From Bacillus sp. FJAT-28004 (lineage in GTDB: Bacteria > Bacillota > Bacilli > Paenibacillales > Paenibacillaceae), in NCBI RefSeq assembly GCF_001280845.1, contig NZ_LGHP01000001.1, forward strand, positions 1,574,435-1,638,434: 64,000 nucleotides of DNA, read 5' to 3'. The notes under the pieces were generated by a model, which saw nothing but the letters and a program-made list of their open reading frames with translations, made no database searches and had not been told where the DNA came from. Shown in pieces: positions 8,221 to 17,146 of this stretch (its first letter is position 1; the number at the start of each line of letters is the position of its first letter). Made by a program: the position numbers and the translations under genes.

Positions 8221-8238
8221 ATAGACCGATCGTTATAA
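8221..8238. promoter_or_regulatory. LmrA/YxaF-like operator overlapping the tetR -10 region
   Basis: ATAGACCGATCGTTATAA matches about 14 of 18 positions of the LmrA/YxaF box as I recall it from B. subtilis (ATAGACCRGTCWCTATAT). It covers the TATAAT at 8234-8239, 15 bases before the repressor start. Autorepression of the repressor-efflux operon is the natural reading. Confidence 0.55.
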
Positions 8239-8253
8239 TCGAGGAGTGAATGA

Positions 8254-8838
8254 ATGTCGGAAAAACAAAATACACGGCATGCCATACTTGAAACAGCAGC
8301 TAGACTTTTTTTTACAAAAGGGTATCATGCGACAGGATTAAGCCAAATTATTAAAGAAAGCAATTGTCCGAAGGGATCACTTTATTATTATTTCCCAAAC
8401 GGCAAGGAAGAGCTTGCACTGGAATGCATTAACTGCACGAAGGAGCTTGTTATTGAGAAGTGGAGAAAGAAATTTTCTGAATATGAGGAGCCTTCTGAAG
8501 CCGTTCAGGCTTTCGTTCTAGATATGGCTGAGGATGCCGAGAAGTTTGATTATGAGGGCTATATGCCGTTTAGCTTCTGGATGGCTGTCGAAACCTCTTC
8601 GATTAGTGAGAAGCTAAGAGCAGCAGGTCAAGATGTATTTGCAGCATGGCAGAGCCTTATTTCAAAGAGGCTGGTTGAATTCGGAATGGATGAGTCTAGA
8701 GCAGTAGAGGTTGGAGTCGTCACCGTTTCCTTATTGGAAGGTGCGCTTATTCTAACGCTAACGAATCGGGACAAGCAGCCGTTGTTAACAGCAGCCAAAT
8801 GTATACCGTATATCATTAATAAATGTCCTTCTCTATGA
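8254..8838 (+). CDS. TetR/AcrR-family repressor, LmrA/YxaF type
   Basis: Transcriptional repressor of 194 aa. The N-terminal HTH (residues about 9-55) contains ETAARLFFTKGYHATGLSQI and the LmrA-branch signature KGSLYYYFPNGKEELALECI. The C-terminal ligand domain is typical of the LmrA group. An LmrA-like operator overlaps its promoter. The start ATG follows GAGGAGTGA. The DHA2 efflux gene begins 45 bases after its stop, reproducing the lmrA-lmrB arrangement of Bacillus, where drug or flavonoid ligands relieve repression. Confidence 0.9.
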   Translation: MSEKQNTRHAILETAARLFFTKGYHATGLSQIIKESNCPKGSLYYYFPNGKEELALECINCTKELVIEKWRKKFSEYEEPSEAVQAFVLDMAEDAEKFDYEGYMPFSFWMAVETSSISEKLRAAGQDVFAAWQSLISKRLVEFGMDESRAVEVGVVTVSLLEGALILTLTNRDKQPLLTAAKCIPYIINKCPSL

Positions 8839-8883
8839 GAAGTCATGAATAAATGCTAGATAGATAATAGGAGAGTGGAATGC

Positions 8884-10338
8884 TTGCAAGCAACAATGAC
8901 AGAATCGCAACAAAATACGGGGCAAAAATATAAAGTAATCCCCATTATGATTTCATTATTATTAAGCGGCTTTATCGGTATGTTTAGTGAAACGGCTTTA
9001 AATGTAGCGCTTAGTGATTTAATTCGCGTCTTTGACATCACGGCGCCAACTGTACAGTGGTTGACAACAGGATACTTGCTGACGCTGGGCATATTGGTTC
9101 CCGTTTCGGGGCTGCTGCTCCAATGGTTCTCGACGAGGCAGCTATTCATAGCTGCGCTTAGCTTCTCTGTATTAGGAACATTGGTAGCAGCGCTCGCACC
9201 GAGCTTTGAAGTGCTAATGACCGCACGTGTTATTCAAGCTGTAGGAACAGCGCTTTTGCTTCCGCTTATGTTTAATACGATTCTCATTATTTTCCCTGCT
9301 GAGAAACGGGGAGCGGCAATGGGTGTTATTGGTCTCGTTATTATGGTTGCACCTGCGGTAGGCCCAACAATTGCCGGTCTCTTGATTGAGAATTTGAGCT
9401 GGCACTGGATTTTCTGGCTATCGCTTCCGTTCCTTGTGATCGCTCTATTGTTTGGAATCATGTATATGCAAAATGTTTCAACAATAACAAAACCGAAAAT
9501 TGATATTTTTTCACTTTTATTCTCAACGCTTGGCTTTGGCGGTATCGTGTTTGCCTTTAGCAGCGCAGGTGAAGGCGAAGGCGGCTGGGGCAGTACGAAA
9601 GTAATTGCGACGATGATCGTCGGTGTATTGTCGCTTGCTATTTTCGCTGTTCGTCAATTGACGATGAAACAACCAATGATGAATTTACGGGCATTTAAGC
9701 ATCCGATGTTTGTAGTCGGTACGCTAATGGTGTTTATTTGTATGATGGTCATTTTATCCTCCATGCTCGTATTGCCTATGTATCTGATCAGCGGACTTGG
9801 TCTTAGCGCACTCACAGCAGGCCTCATTATGCTGCCAGGAGGACTAATTAACGGTATCATGTCTCCAATTATGGGAAGCCTGTTTGATAAGTTCGGTCCG
9901 AAGTGGCTCGTTATTCCAGGGCTTGTCATCGTTGCAGCTACGTTATGGTTCTTCTCAGGCATAACAACAGCATCGACCATTACGTTAATTATTGTACTCC
10001 ATTCGTGCTTGATGATCGGTATCTCGATGGTATGGATGCCGGCACAGACCAATGGTCTTAATCAATTGCCACGCGAGCTGTACCCGGATGGCACTGCAAT
10101 TATGAATACACTGCAGCAGGTTGCTGGCGCTATCGGAACAGCTGTTGCAGTAAGCATCATGACAGCAGGGATGACCGGCTTTATGAAGGATGTAGCAGAT
10201 CCTACAGATCCGGCTAATGCACCGCTTGCCTTGACGGCGGGCATTCAGAACGCATTTATTTTCGCCATGGTTGTTGCCATTATCGGACTGATCGTTGCTT
10301 TCTTCATTAAACGGGTTATTGTAAGCAAACAGCACTGA
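8884..10338 (+). CDS. DHA2-family MFS drug efflux transporter (LmrB/EmrB type)
   Basis: Fourteen-helix proton-coupled exporter, about 484 aa. DHA2 motifs include the helix 1 region FSETALNVALSDLIRVF and motif C-like GLVIMVAPAVGPTIAGLLI. I take TTG 8884 as start because AGGAGAG ends eight bases before it. GTG 8875 is directly adjacent to that site and ATG 8896 is far from it. It is in an operon with the LmrA-type repressor, so it is probably induced by its own substrates. LmrB homologues export lincosamides and similar compounds, but the specificity here is unknown. Confidence 0.9.
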   Translation: MQATMTESQQNTGQKYKVIPIMISLLLSGFIGMFSETALNVALSDLIRVFDITAPTVQWLTTGYLLTLGILVPVSGLLLQWFSTRQLFIAALSFSVLGTLVAALAPSFEVLMTARVIQAVGTALLLPLMFNTILIIFPAEKRGAAMGVIGLVIMVAPAVGPTIAGLLIENLSWHWIFWLSLPFLVIALLFGIMYMQNVSTITKPKIDIFSLLFSTLGFGGIVFAFSSAGEGEGGWGSTKVIATMIVGVLSLAIFAVRQLTMKQPMMNLRAFKHPMFVVGTLMVFICMMVILSSMLVLPMYLISGLGLSALTAGLIMLPGGLINGIMSPIMGSLFDKFGPKWLVIPGLVIVAATLWFFSGITTASTITLIIVLHSCLMIGISMVWMPAQTNGLNQLPRELYPDGTAIMNTLQQVAGAIGTAVAVSIMTAGMTGFMKDVADPTDPANAPLALTAGIQNAFIFAMVVAIIGLIVAFFIKRVIVSKQH

Positions 10339-10359
10339 TAATATTTTTACGATGATCAA

Positions 10360-10404
10360 AAAAACGACCTCATTTCGCATCTATTGCGATTAGGTCGTTT
10401 TTTT
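10360..10404. terminator. Bidirectional terminator after the efflux gene
   Basis: AAACGACCT pairs with AGGTCGTTT, with an inner CGCA...TGCG pairing. A runs precede and T runs follow. Confidence 0.8.
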
Positions 10405-10522
10405 TCGTTTTCTTCGGGTTCTATATAGTCATACGTCATTAAAAAAAGAGGACAAACACTGTCCATGATCTAATAAATATAAATAACGATAAACGTGCTA
10501 ATAAGATTAAATGGAGGCTTCC

Positions 10523-10957
10523 ATGAAAAAACGTAATAAGATTGTTGTTTTAATTATGGTAATTGGTTTAGTAGTTGTTTACATGTATTCTAGAAACTCA
10601 ACATTTTCAGAAGAAGTAACGAACCATTTTAACGTGAAGGATGTAAGCTCAATTGAAATTATTAAAACATCTACATCTAATGAGGAGACAATAACGGTAA
10701 CAGATCCAAAGCAAATTGAATTAATAATGAATGCTTTTTCTACGACAAAACTGAGAAAGGATCGTATATTAAATATTAATCATACGGAGTCGTACTGGAT
10801 AACGATAAAGAATAACGGGACTAGACGGTTCGGACTAACACTGTACGATGACGAATATTTAGAGATATATAATAACAATGCAACTAAAAATGCGTTAAAA
10901 TCATTTAAAATTACAAATGAGCTTAATCTAACCATTATTCAAGATTTATTTAAATGA
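10523..10957 (+). CDS. Small membrane-anchored extracytoplasmic protein, function unknown
   Basis: 144 aa from ATG 10523, chosen because GGAGG lies five bases before it; an upstream in-frame ATG at 10511 is itself in that site. Residues about 6-24 (VVLIMVIGLVVVYMYS) form a signal anchor, and the rest is predicted outside the membrane. The body (SSIEIIKTSTSNEETITV, then a short beta-rich domain) resembles small Bacillus secreted domains of unknown function. There is no lipobox cysteine. Its A+T content is higher than its neighbours. It is monocistronic between two terminators. Confidence 0.75.
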   Translation: MKKRNKIVVLIMVIGLVVVYMYSRNSTFSEEVTNHFNVKDVSSIEIIKTSTSNEETITVTDPKQIELIMNAFSTTKLRKDRILNINHTESYWITIKNNGTRRFGLTLYDDEYLEIYNNNATKNALKSFKITNELNLTIIQDLFK

Positions 10958-11078
10958 ATATACATGGAGGGAGCGTTTCCCTCTTAAATATAACGATTGA
11001 CGATGAGAACAATTATCAATTACAATGATTGAAAATATGCTGTAGGCAAGCATAGCGATACTAAAGGCGGGTCAATCA

Positions 11079-11756
11079 ATGAAAAAGGTTTTACTTATTG
11101 AGGATGAAAGAAATTTAGCACGGTTTATCGAGCTCGAACTACGACATGAATCGTTTGAGGCTGTCGTTGCATTTGACGGCAATAGTGGCCTGGAGCTTGC
11201 TTTGCGAGAAGAATGGGATGTTATTTTATTGGATCTTATGCTTCCTGGTATGGACGGAATTGAGGTTTGCCGCCGCATTCGTGAATCAAAAGAAACGCCT
11301 ATCCTTATGCTTACCGCTAGAGACAGCATAACGGATCGTGTATCAGGCCTTGATAGCGGGGCGGATGATTATATTCCGAAGCCGTTTGCAATCGAAGAGC
11401 TGCTTGCGCGGCTTCGTGTTGTTTTTAGGCGACAGGAGAAGATGGCTGTGGAACATCGATCCATTTTATCTTTTGGCGAGTTGAGTGTTGATTTAGACGC
11501 TAGAATCGTTAGCAAAGGCGAACATATAATCGAGTTGACGAAGCGGGAGTATGGCTTGCTGCTCGCTTTCATGCAAAATCCGAATCGGGTGCTCTCACGC
11601 GAAACGCTGCTCGATACGGTATGGGGTTATGACGCGGCAGTCGATACTAATGTTGTTGATGTATATGTGAGGTATTTGCGCAATAAGATTGATGCCCCCG
11701 GTGGGACAAGCTGCATCCAAACGCTGCGCGGTATTGGATATGTGATGAAGAAATGA
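11079..11756 (+). CDS. OmpR/PhoB-family response regulator
   Basis: Receiver plus winged-helix activator of 225 aa. The receiver has EDE at residues 8-10 and the phospho-acceptor in VILLDLMLPGMDG. The C-terminal winged helix includes LTKREYGLLLAFMQNPNRVL and the DNA-contact stretch NVVDVYVRYLRNKID. The stop overlaps the start of the histidine kinase gene by 4 bases (ATGA), so the pair is translationally coupled. No target is visible; the iron transporter operon downstream has its own Fur-type site. Confidence 0.93.
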   Translation: MKKVLLIEDERNLARFIELELRHESFEAVVAFDGNSGLELALREEWDVILLDLMLPGMDGIEVCRRIRESKETPILMLTARDSITDRVSGLDSGADDYIPKPFAIEELLARLRVVFRRQEKMAVEHRSILSFGELSVDLDARIVSKGEHIIELTKREYGLLLAFMQNPNRVLSRETLLDTVWGYDAAVDTNVVDVYVRYLRNKIDAPGGTSCIQTLRGIGYVMKK

Positions 11757-13168
11757 ACAAACTACGTTTAGGCTTTTCCCGCATTCCGATCAAGTGGAAG
11801 CTGACGTTATGGTCAGCGCTGCTGCTATTTCTGCTATTTGCTGCTTATAACGCAGTCCAATATATGTTCGTAGAGAAATGGATGAATAAACAAGCAGAGA
11901 CGAACACACAGGAAGACATGCGGGAAATATTGAATTATTTATTGGAAAAGGAGTTCACTTTCGATCAGTCAGAACTGACCGCAATAAGAAGCTTTCTTGA
12001 AAAAGTAAATGGAAAAAACCAGCTCATACGCGTGCTTGATGAGGATGGAGCACCTATCATTGTCGTTTCTGATGATCTATCAGAGGAGTGGGTAAATGCT
12101 TATCCGGCTTCGAGCTTGGCTGCAACAGGGTCATGGTTTCTTGATCAAAATCTGCTGCTTATGCGTAGTCCGTTAACGATCTTCTCGTTTAACGGCACGA
12201 TAGAAATTGTGAGAAACATCGAGGATTTTGAGAAGCTTAGTTCAGCTTTTTTTCGCATAATGTTAATTTGCTGCGTTGGAGCTATTATCATTAGCGTTAT
12301 CGGCGGGGGATTACTGGCGAGGCAGCTGCTTAAACCGCTTCAAACAATGAATGATGCTATGATTGGTGTAAAGCAAAAGGGCATACAAGAACGGGTTCAG
12401 CTAAACGAAAATAAAAATGATGAAATTGCGACGCTCATGAAGCTGTTTAATGAAATGATGGATCAGCTTGAGCGCTCGTTCGGACAACAGAAACAATTTG
12501 TAGAGGATGCTTCTCATGAGTTAAGAACGCCAATCGCTATCATTGAAGGACATTTGGCGCTGTTGCAGCGCTGGGGAAAGGATGACCCTGCTGTTTTGGA
12601 GGAGTCCTTGCATGCTTCTTCGCAGGAGCTCGCTCGTCTGAAGGGACTCGTACAGGAATTGCTCGCTTTGTCTCGTGCGGAGAAAGAGCCTGCTTATGGA
12701 AATGATCAGTGGCCGTATGCGAAGCAAACGATTGAACAGCTTATTAAAAATATAGAGGTGCTTCACCCGGATTTTTATTTCCATGCTGATTTGAACCTTT
12801 TGTCGCGTGTAGAAATTTTTATATCCGAGCAGCACCTGGAGCAAATCATTCTCATTTTACTCGATAATGCAGTTAACTATTCGGGAGAAAGCCGCAAAAT
12901 AGAGCTTTGCTGCTTGCTAGGGGAAACAGATGTTGTCATTCAAGTGACAGACTTTGGCGTAGGCATATCTGATCATGATTTGCCGCTCGTTATGAATCGC
13001 TTTTACCGAGCAGACCGTTCGAGAAGCAGCGCAAGCGGCGGCCATGGGCTTGGTCTTGCGATTGCGAACCGTTTGGTGAAGCGATATGACGGAAGTTTGC
13101 TTATCGAAAGTAAACTGCATCAAGGTACATCCGTATCAGCCGTATTTAAGATGGTTACCCGAAATTGA
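11753..13168 (+). CDS. Membrane sensor histidine kinase (HAMP-HisKA-HATPase)
   Basis: Partner of the upstream OmpR-type regulator, 471 aa. Membrane helices lie at about 16-34 and 165-185 and enclose an extracytoplasmic domain of about 130 residues. A HAMP region follows, then HisKA with FVEDASHELRTPIAIIEGHL, and an HATPase domain with ILLDNAVNYS (N box), DFGVGI (G1) and GGHGLGLAIANRLV (G2). The ArlS/CssS-like layout fits envelope or metal sensing, but the ligand cannot be inferred. The terminator stem begins inside the last codons. Confidence 0.93.
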   Translation: MNKLRLGFSRIPIKWKLTLWSALLLFLLFAAYNAVQYMFVEKWMNKQAETNTQEDMREILNYLLEKEFTFDQSELTAIRSFLEKVNGKNQLIRVLDEDGAPIIVVSDDLSEEWVNAYPASSLAATGSWFLDQNLLLMRSPLTIFSFNGTIEIVRNIEDFEKLSSAFFRIMLICCVGAIIISVIGGGLLARQLLKPLQTMNDAMIGVKQKGIQERVQLNENKNDEIATLMKLFNEMMDQLERSFGQQKQFVEDASHELRTPIAIIEGHLALLQRWGKDDPAVLEESLHASSQELARLKGLVQELLALSRAEKEPAYGNDQWPYAKQTIEQLIKNIEVLHPDFYFHADLNLLSRVEIFISEQHLEQIILILLDNAVNYSGESRKIELCCLLGETDVVIQVTDFGVGISDHDLPLVMNRFYRADRSRSSASGGHGLGLAIANRLVKRYDGSLLIESKLHQGTSVSAVFKMVTRN

Positions 13169-13189
13169 ATGTCGGGTAGCTTTTTTTTT
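13154..13189 (+). terminator. Terminator overlapping the kinase stop codon
   Basis: GTTACCCGA pairs with TCGGGTAGC around a nine-base loop, followed by nine T residues. Confidence 0.8.
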
Positions 13190-13249
13190 ATTTTCACAGC
13201 ATTTTCTCATTTTAGTCGGTTACAATAGGAACTGTTGAGTTGGTGGTAA

Positions 13250-13264
13250 TGATATTCATTATCA
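13250..13264. promoter_or_regulatory. Fur box before the iron ABC operon
   Basis: TGATATTCATTATCA matches the Bacillus Fur 7-1-7 core TGATAATNATTATCA at 14 of 15 positions. It lies about 30 bases before the binding-protein gene, over the likely promoter (TTGAGT at 13235-13240). Iron-dependent repression is inferred. Confidence 0.75.
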
Positions 13265-13296
13265 AATCATAAGAGAGAATGAGAGGTATGACCAAG

Positions 13297-14436
13297 ATGA
13301 AGAAGAATTACATCGTAAGTGTCGTATTGTTGACGATGCTGACAGTGCTCGTATTAGCAGGCTGCGGAGCGACTAATGCAGGAAACGATAAGACCAATGG
13401 TTCATCGCCATCGCCAGAGGCGAGCCCGGCAACGACGGACGCAGCTGGTGAAAGTAATAATGCGGCTAAAGATAATAACAAGGATCAGGTTGTAAATGTA
13501 TTTACAGCAAGGCATTACGATATAGACAGTCAATTGTTCGATGCATTTACTAAAGAAACGGGAATTAAAGTAAATGAAATTAAAGGTACAGCGGAGGAGC
13601 TTGTTGAACGTTTGAAGCGTGAAGGAGAGAGCTCTGAAGCTGATCTATTCATTACGGTAGATGGCGGCGTTCTGAATTATGCGAAGCAAAACGATGTACT
13701 TCAGTCGATTCAATCTACGACGGTTGATAGCAATGTACCCGCAGAGTGGCGGGATAACGATAACAATTGGGTCGGCATTGCAACCCGTGCACGCGTTATC
13801 GTTTATGCCAAAGATCGCGTGAAGCCGGAGCAGCTATCAACATATGAAGATCTTGCAGGTGATAAATGGAAAGGTAAAGTATTGGTACGTTCTTCTTCCA
13901 GTCTTTACAATCAGTCGCTGCTTGCTTCATTTATTGAACTAAATGGAGAACAAAAGGCTGAGGAGTGGGCGAAGGGGCTTGTTGCGAACTTTGCTCGTGA
14001 TCCAGAAGGCGGAGACCGCGACCAAGCGAAAGCGATCGTTGCAGGATTAGGGGACGTTGCAATTATGAATACGTACTACGTTGGGCAAATGTTAAATTCC
14101 AAGGATGCGGAAGAAGTTAAGGTTGCTGAACAAATCGGTGTGTTTTTCCCGAATCAAGACACAACAGGCGCACATCTTAACATTAGTGGCGTTGGTCTTA
14201 CCAAGCATGCTAAGAACAAAGATAACGCCGTTAAATTAATTGAATACATGACGGGCAAGGATGGACAAACACTGCTCACGCAAGGAAGCTTTGAATTTCC
14301 GGTGAATGCATCTGCAGACAAACCAGAGCTGCTGAAGGGCTGGGGTGACTTTAAAACTCAAAAGCTTGACTTCACAAAGCTGGGCGAGCATAACAAAAAA
14401 GCAGTCGAGCTTCTGGCTAAGGTAGGCTGGAAATAA
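13297..14436 (+). CDS. Ferric iron ABC transporter substrate-binding lipoprotein (FutA/FbpA type)
   Basis: Extracytoplasmic iron-binding lipoprotein of about 379 aa. The signal sequence ends in VLVLAGCG, with the lipobox Cys modified. A Ser/Ala/Asn-rich linker precedes the type II periplasmic binding fold beginning VVNVFTARHYDIDSQLFDAF, characteristic of FutA/FbpA proteins. YY in IMNTYYVGQM is the expected metal-ligand tyrosine pair. Three in-frame ATGs (13279, 13288, 13297) are possible; GAGAGGT best fits 13297. It is the first gene of a binding protein-permease-ATPase operon preceded by a Fur box. Confidence 0.88.
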   Translation: MKKNYIVSVVLLTMLTVLVLAGCGATNAGNDKTNGSSPSPEASPATTDAAGESNNAAKDNNKDQVVNVFTARHYDIDSQLFDAFTKETGIKVNEIKGTAEELVERLKREGESSEADLFITVDGGVLNYAKQNDVLQSIQSTTVDSNVPAEWRDNDNNWVGIATRARVIVYAKDRVKPEQLSTYEDLAGDKWKGKVLVRSSSSLYNQSLLASFIELNGEQKAEEWAKGLVANFARDPEGGDRDQAKAIVAGLGDVAIMNTYYVGQMLNSKDAEEVKVAEQIGVFFPNQDTTGAHLNISGVGLTKHAKNKDNAVKLIEYMTGKDGQTLLTQGSFEFPVNASADKPELLKGWGDFKTQKLDFTKLGEHNKKAVELLAKVGWK

Positions 14437-14438
14437 AA

Positions 14439-16094
14439 ATGATTCCTTCCGCATCTCTGCGAAACTTAAAGAGAAAGCTGAACGGCTGGGTGTTATTGAG
14501 CGTAATAGGGGCCATTGCGGCCCTTATTCCGTCTCTTTATATTTTATTTGGTTTGTTCGGCAAACCAAATGAAAACTGGCAGCAAATCAAAGATTATATG
14601 TTATTTGATTCAGTCGTTCAATCGTTGTATCTAGTGCTCGGCACGGTATTTTTCTCCGTTATCGTCGGTGTGACCCTTGCCTGGCTTGTTGCAGCCTATG
14701 ACTTCCCAATGCGGAAGTTTTTTCACTTTGTATTTCTGCTTCCGCTGGCAATTCCTCCTTATATAGCAGCTTATACTTATGGGGCTATGCTCAGCTATAC
14801 GGGAAGCATACAAGTCTTTATGCGAAATACGCTTGGTGTAAACCCAAACCAAGCTTATTTTGATATTTTGTCCATGAAGGGTGCTATTTTTGTTTTTACG
14901 ATGTTTTTATATCCTTACATTTATTTGATGACCAAAACCTTTTTGGAGAAGCAAAGCGCAGCTTTTATAGAAAATGCAAGGCTGCTCGGCAAAGGACAGC
15001 TTCATATATTTTTTCGAATCGTATTGCCATTGTCGCAGGGAGCCATAATTGGCGGAGCTAGTCTAGTAGCCTTTGAGGTATTGAATGATTTTGGAGTAAC
15101 GAAGCATTATGGCATTTCATCGTTTACTGCTACAATTTTTAAAACTTGGTTTGGCATGTATGATGTGGATTCCGCCCTGAGACTAGCTGCGCTGTTAATG
15201 AGCGGTATAATTGGCTTATTTATTATTGAGAGGCTGCTGCGCAGGCGCAGAATATATCATTCGGCCACTAGTAAGATAAATCCACTTAAGCGTAGGAAAC
15301 TATCATTTTTAGGGGCATCTGCCGCTATTTTTATTAGTACGGTCATTTTTGCTCTTTCGTTCGCTATTCCAGTTGTTCAGCTCATCGTTTGGGCGACATG
15401 GACGTATCAAGATGTATTTAATAGTAAATTTGCTCAGCTCGTTTGGAATACATTATTGGTTTCCTTTGTAGCTATTTCAGTGCTAATGCTGCTTGCCGTT
15501 ATCGTTGCAAATGTAAGCCGCAGCCTGAATCGTTCGGTTTTCTCGCTTGCAGCAACAAAGCTGATCTTAATGGGATATTCGATCCCAGGTGCTGTTTTGT
15601 CTATTGGCGTGCTTGCTTTGTTTATTTCTCTCGACCATCGACTGAGTGGACTATATGCTTGGTTAGGCTGGGGATCGAGCAAGCTTGTGCTAAGCATGTC
15701 GCTCGTCATGCTTGTTTTTGCTTATGTGGTTCGTTTTCTAGGCGTAGGGTTTAATGCAGTGGAAGCGGGTTTCGATAAAATAGGCAATCGTTATACAGAA
15801 GCATCCAGAACGTTAGGCATGGGAATGACAGCTACCTTCTTCAAAGTAGATCTCCCTTTAATAAAAGGGTCAATATTAGCAGGCTTTCTATTAACGTTTA
15901 TGGAAATTATGAAGGAGCTTCCTCTGACGCTGCTGCTGCGCCCGTTTAATTTCGAGACGCTCGCGACAAAAGCTTATCAATACGCAAGCGATGAACAAAT
16001 TCATCAAGCATCGGTACCGTCTTTATTCATTATCGCGATTGGTATGGTAACTGTCTTTTTTTATCATTGGTTGGGAGAGAAGAAATCAAGATGA
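14439..16094 (+). CDS. Ferric iron ABC transporter permease (FbpB type, fused double permease)
   Basis: 551-residue inner membrane protein with two homologous permease halves, as in FbpB/AfuB/SfuB. Each half has an EAA-type cytoplasmic loop (ENARLLGKGQLHIFFRIVLP in the first, EASRTLGMGMTATFFKVDLP in the second). It starts two bases after the binding-protein stop, with only a weak ribosome site, suggesting coupled translation. It ends in an ATGA overlap with the ATPase gene. Transport of Fe(III), possibly chelated, is inferred from the partner and the Fur box. Confidence 0.9.
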   Translation: MIPSASLRNLKRKLNGWVLLSVIGAIAALIPSLYILFGLFGKPNENWQQIKDYMLFDSVVQSLYLVLGTVFFSVIVGVTLAWLVAAYDFPMRKFFHFVFLLPLAIPPYIAAYTYGAMLSYTGSIQVFMRNTLGVNPNQAYFDILSMKGAIFVFTMFLYPYIYLMTKTFLEKQSAAFIENARLLGKGQLHIFFRIVLPLSQGAIIGGASLVAFEVLNDFGVTKHYGISSFTATIFKTWFGMYDVDSALRLAALLMSGIIGLFIIERLLRRRRIYHSATSKINPLKRRKLSFLGASAAIFISTVIFALSFAIPVVQLIVWATWTYQDVFNSKFAQLVWNTLLVSFVAISVLMLLAVIVANVSRSLNRSVFSLAATKLILMGYSIPGAVLSIGVLALFISLDHRLSGLYAWLGWGSSKLVLSMSLVMLVFAYVVRFLGVGFNAVEAGFDKIGNRYTEASRTLGMGMTATFFKVDLPLIKGSILAGFLLTFMEIMKELPLTLLLRPFNFETLATKAYQYASDEQIHQASVPSLFIIAIGMVTVFFYHWLGEKKSR

Positions 16095-16756
16095 ATTTTT
16101 TTGAGCTTACTAATGTTTCTTTTAGCTATGCAAATGGGAAAAAGAGCGTACTAGAGGGCTACTCCATGCAAATGCAAAAGGGTGAAGTTGTAGGAGTGCT
16201 AGGTCAAAGCGGGTGTGGGAAAAGCACGCTGCTGCGAATTATAGCCGGACTCGAGATTCCTGCCTCGGGACGTATCGTCGCGGGCGGTAAAGTCTTAGTG
16301 GATGACGAGCAATTTATTCAGCCTGAGCAGCGCGGCATTGGCATGGTGTTTCAGGATTATGCGTTGTTTCCACATCTGACAGTCGGTCAAAATATATTAT
16401 TTGGTTTGCATCGATTATCGAGAAAAGATAGACTAAAGCGCTTAGATGAAATGCTGGAGTTGATACAGTTAAAAGATTTCATCAAGCGTTATCCCCATGA
16501 GCTAAGCGGCGGGCAGCAGCAGCGTGTTGCTTTTGCTCGTGCACTTGCCCCGTCTCCCTTATTATTGCTGATGGATGAGCCATTTAGCAGTTTGGATTCT
16601 CACTTAAAGCAAAGTATCAGGGAGGAGCTAAAGCGATTGCTCCACAAAGCCCAAATTACCTGCATGTTTGTCACTCATGATCAAGACGATGCAGCTGCTA
16701 TTTGTGATCGAATCATTCAAATCCCATATAGACAAACCCCTGTAATCCCGATATGA
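16091..16756 (+). CDS. Iron ABC transporter ATP-binding protein (FbpC type, short)
   Basis: Cytoplasmic ATPase of the iron transporter, 221 aa. It has Walker A GQSGCGKSTL, Q-loop MVFQDYALFPHLTVGQN, signature LSGGQQQRVAFARAL, Walker B LLLMDEPFSSLD and the H-loop VTHDQ. The protein ends soon after the H-loop and lacks the C-terminal TOBE/regulatory domain of full-length FbpC (about 350 aa). ATG 16091 overlaps the permease stop by 4 bases. The cobalamin riboswitch begins about 26 bases downstream, with no obvious terminator between them. Confidence 0.88.
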   Translation: MNFFELTNVSFSYANGKKSVLEGYSMQMQKGEVVGVLGQSGCGKSTLLRIIAGLEIPASGRIVAGGKVLVDDEQFIQPEQRGIGMVFQDYALFPHLTVGQNILFGLHRLSRKDRLKRLDEMLELIQLKDFIKRYPHELSGGQQQRVAFARALAPSPLLLLMDEPFSSLDSHLKQSIREELKRLLHKAQITCMFVTHDQDDAAAICDRIIQIPYRQTPVIPI

Positions 16757-16782
16757 TTGATTAAATAATCGCATAATTGAAT

Positions 16783-16958
16783 AAAGAAGGTGCAAACAAA
16801 AGCATGCTTTTGTTTGCTTAATAGGGAAGTCCGGTACAATGCCGGCGCGGTCCCGCCACTGTATGTGAAGAGTGTTTCTCTGCAAAATGCCACTGTCTGT
16901 TCATAGGATGGGAAGGTTTGAGAAACGCGTTGACGCACGAGCCAGGAAACCTGCCTTT
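16783..16958 (+). ncRNA. Cobalamin (adenosylcobalamin-class) riboswitch
   Basis: All main consensus elements of the B12 riboswitch are present. They are an A-rich P1 strand with GGTGC, the hairpin CAAAAGCATGCTTTTG, GGGAAGTCCGGT, the core GCCGGCGCGGTCCCGCCACT at 16841-16860, and the B12 box GAGCCAGGAAACCTGCC near 16939-16955. It lies upstream of the DUF4430 lipoprotein and ECF transporter genes, with a strong terminator between (17069-17098). High cobalamin is therefore expected to switch the operon off by attenuation. Confidence 0.95.
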
Positions 16959-17068
16959 TTTGTTTTGTTTCTCATTCTTCGGGGGTAAGAATGTGGAGGC
17001 GTAATCGTTTTGCAGGACGCATCATATATTTTAGTTATATACGGTTGCTATTCTTTCATTCGACATGC

Positions 17069-17098
17069 AGATCCCCTAATAGAAGGGGGTCTTTTTTT
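17069..17098 (+). terminator. Riboswitch-controlled terminator (expression platform)
   Basis: AGATCCCCT pairs fully (one G-U) with AGGGGGTCT, followed by seven T residues. It stands between the B12 box and the first gene of the ECF operon, as expected for transcription attenuation. A smaller hairpin, ATTCTT/AAGAAT, lies at 16973-16993. Confidence 0.8.
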
Positions 17099-17146
17099 AT
17101 TGTAAAGATTTTTGTGAATGAGAAAAAAAGGAGTAGAAAAGAGACG

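Noticed and set aside
16991..17146. Upstream extension of the DUF4430 lipoprotein
   Set aside because: It would read through the riboswitch terminator, and the lipoprotein signal peptide starts at 17147.
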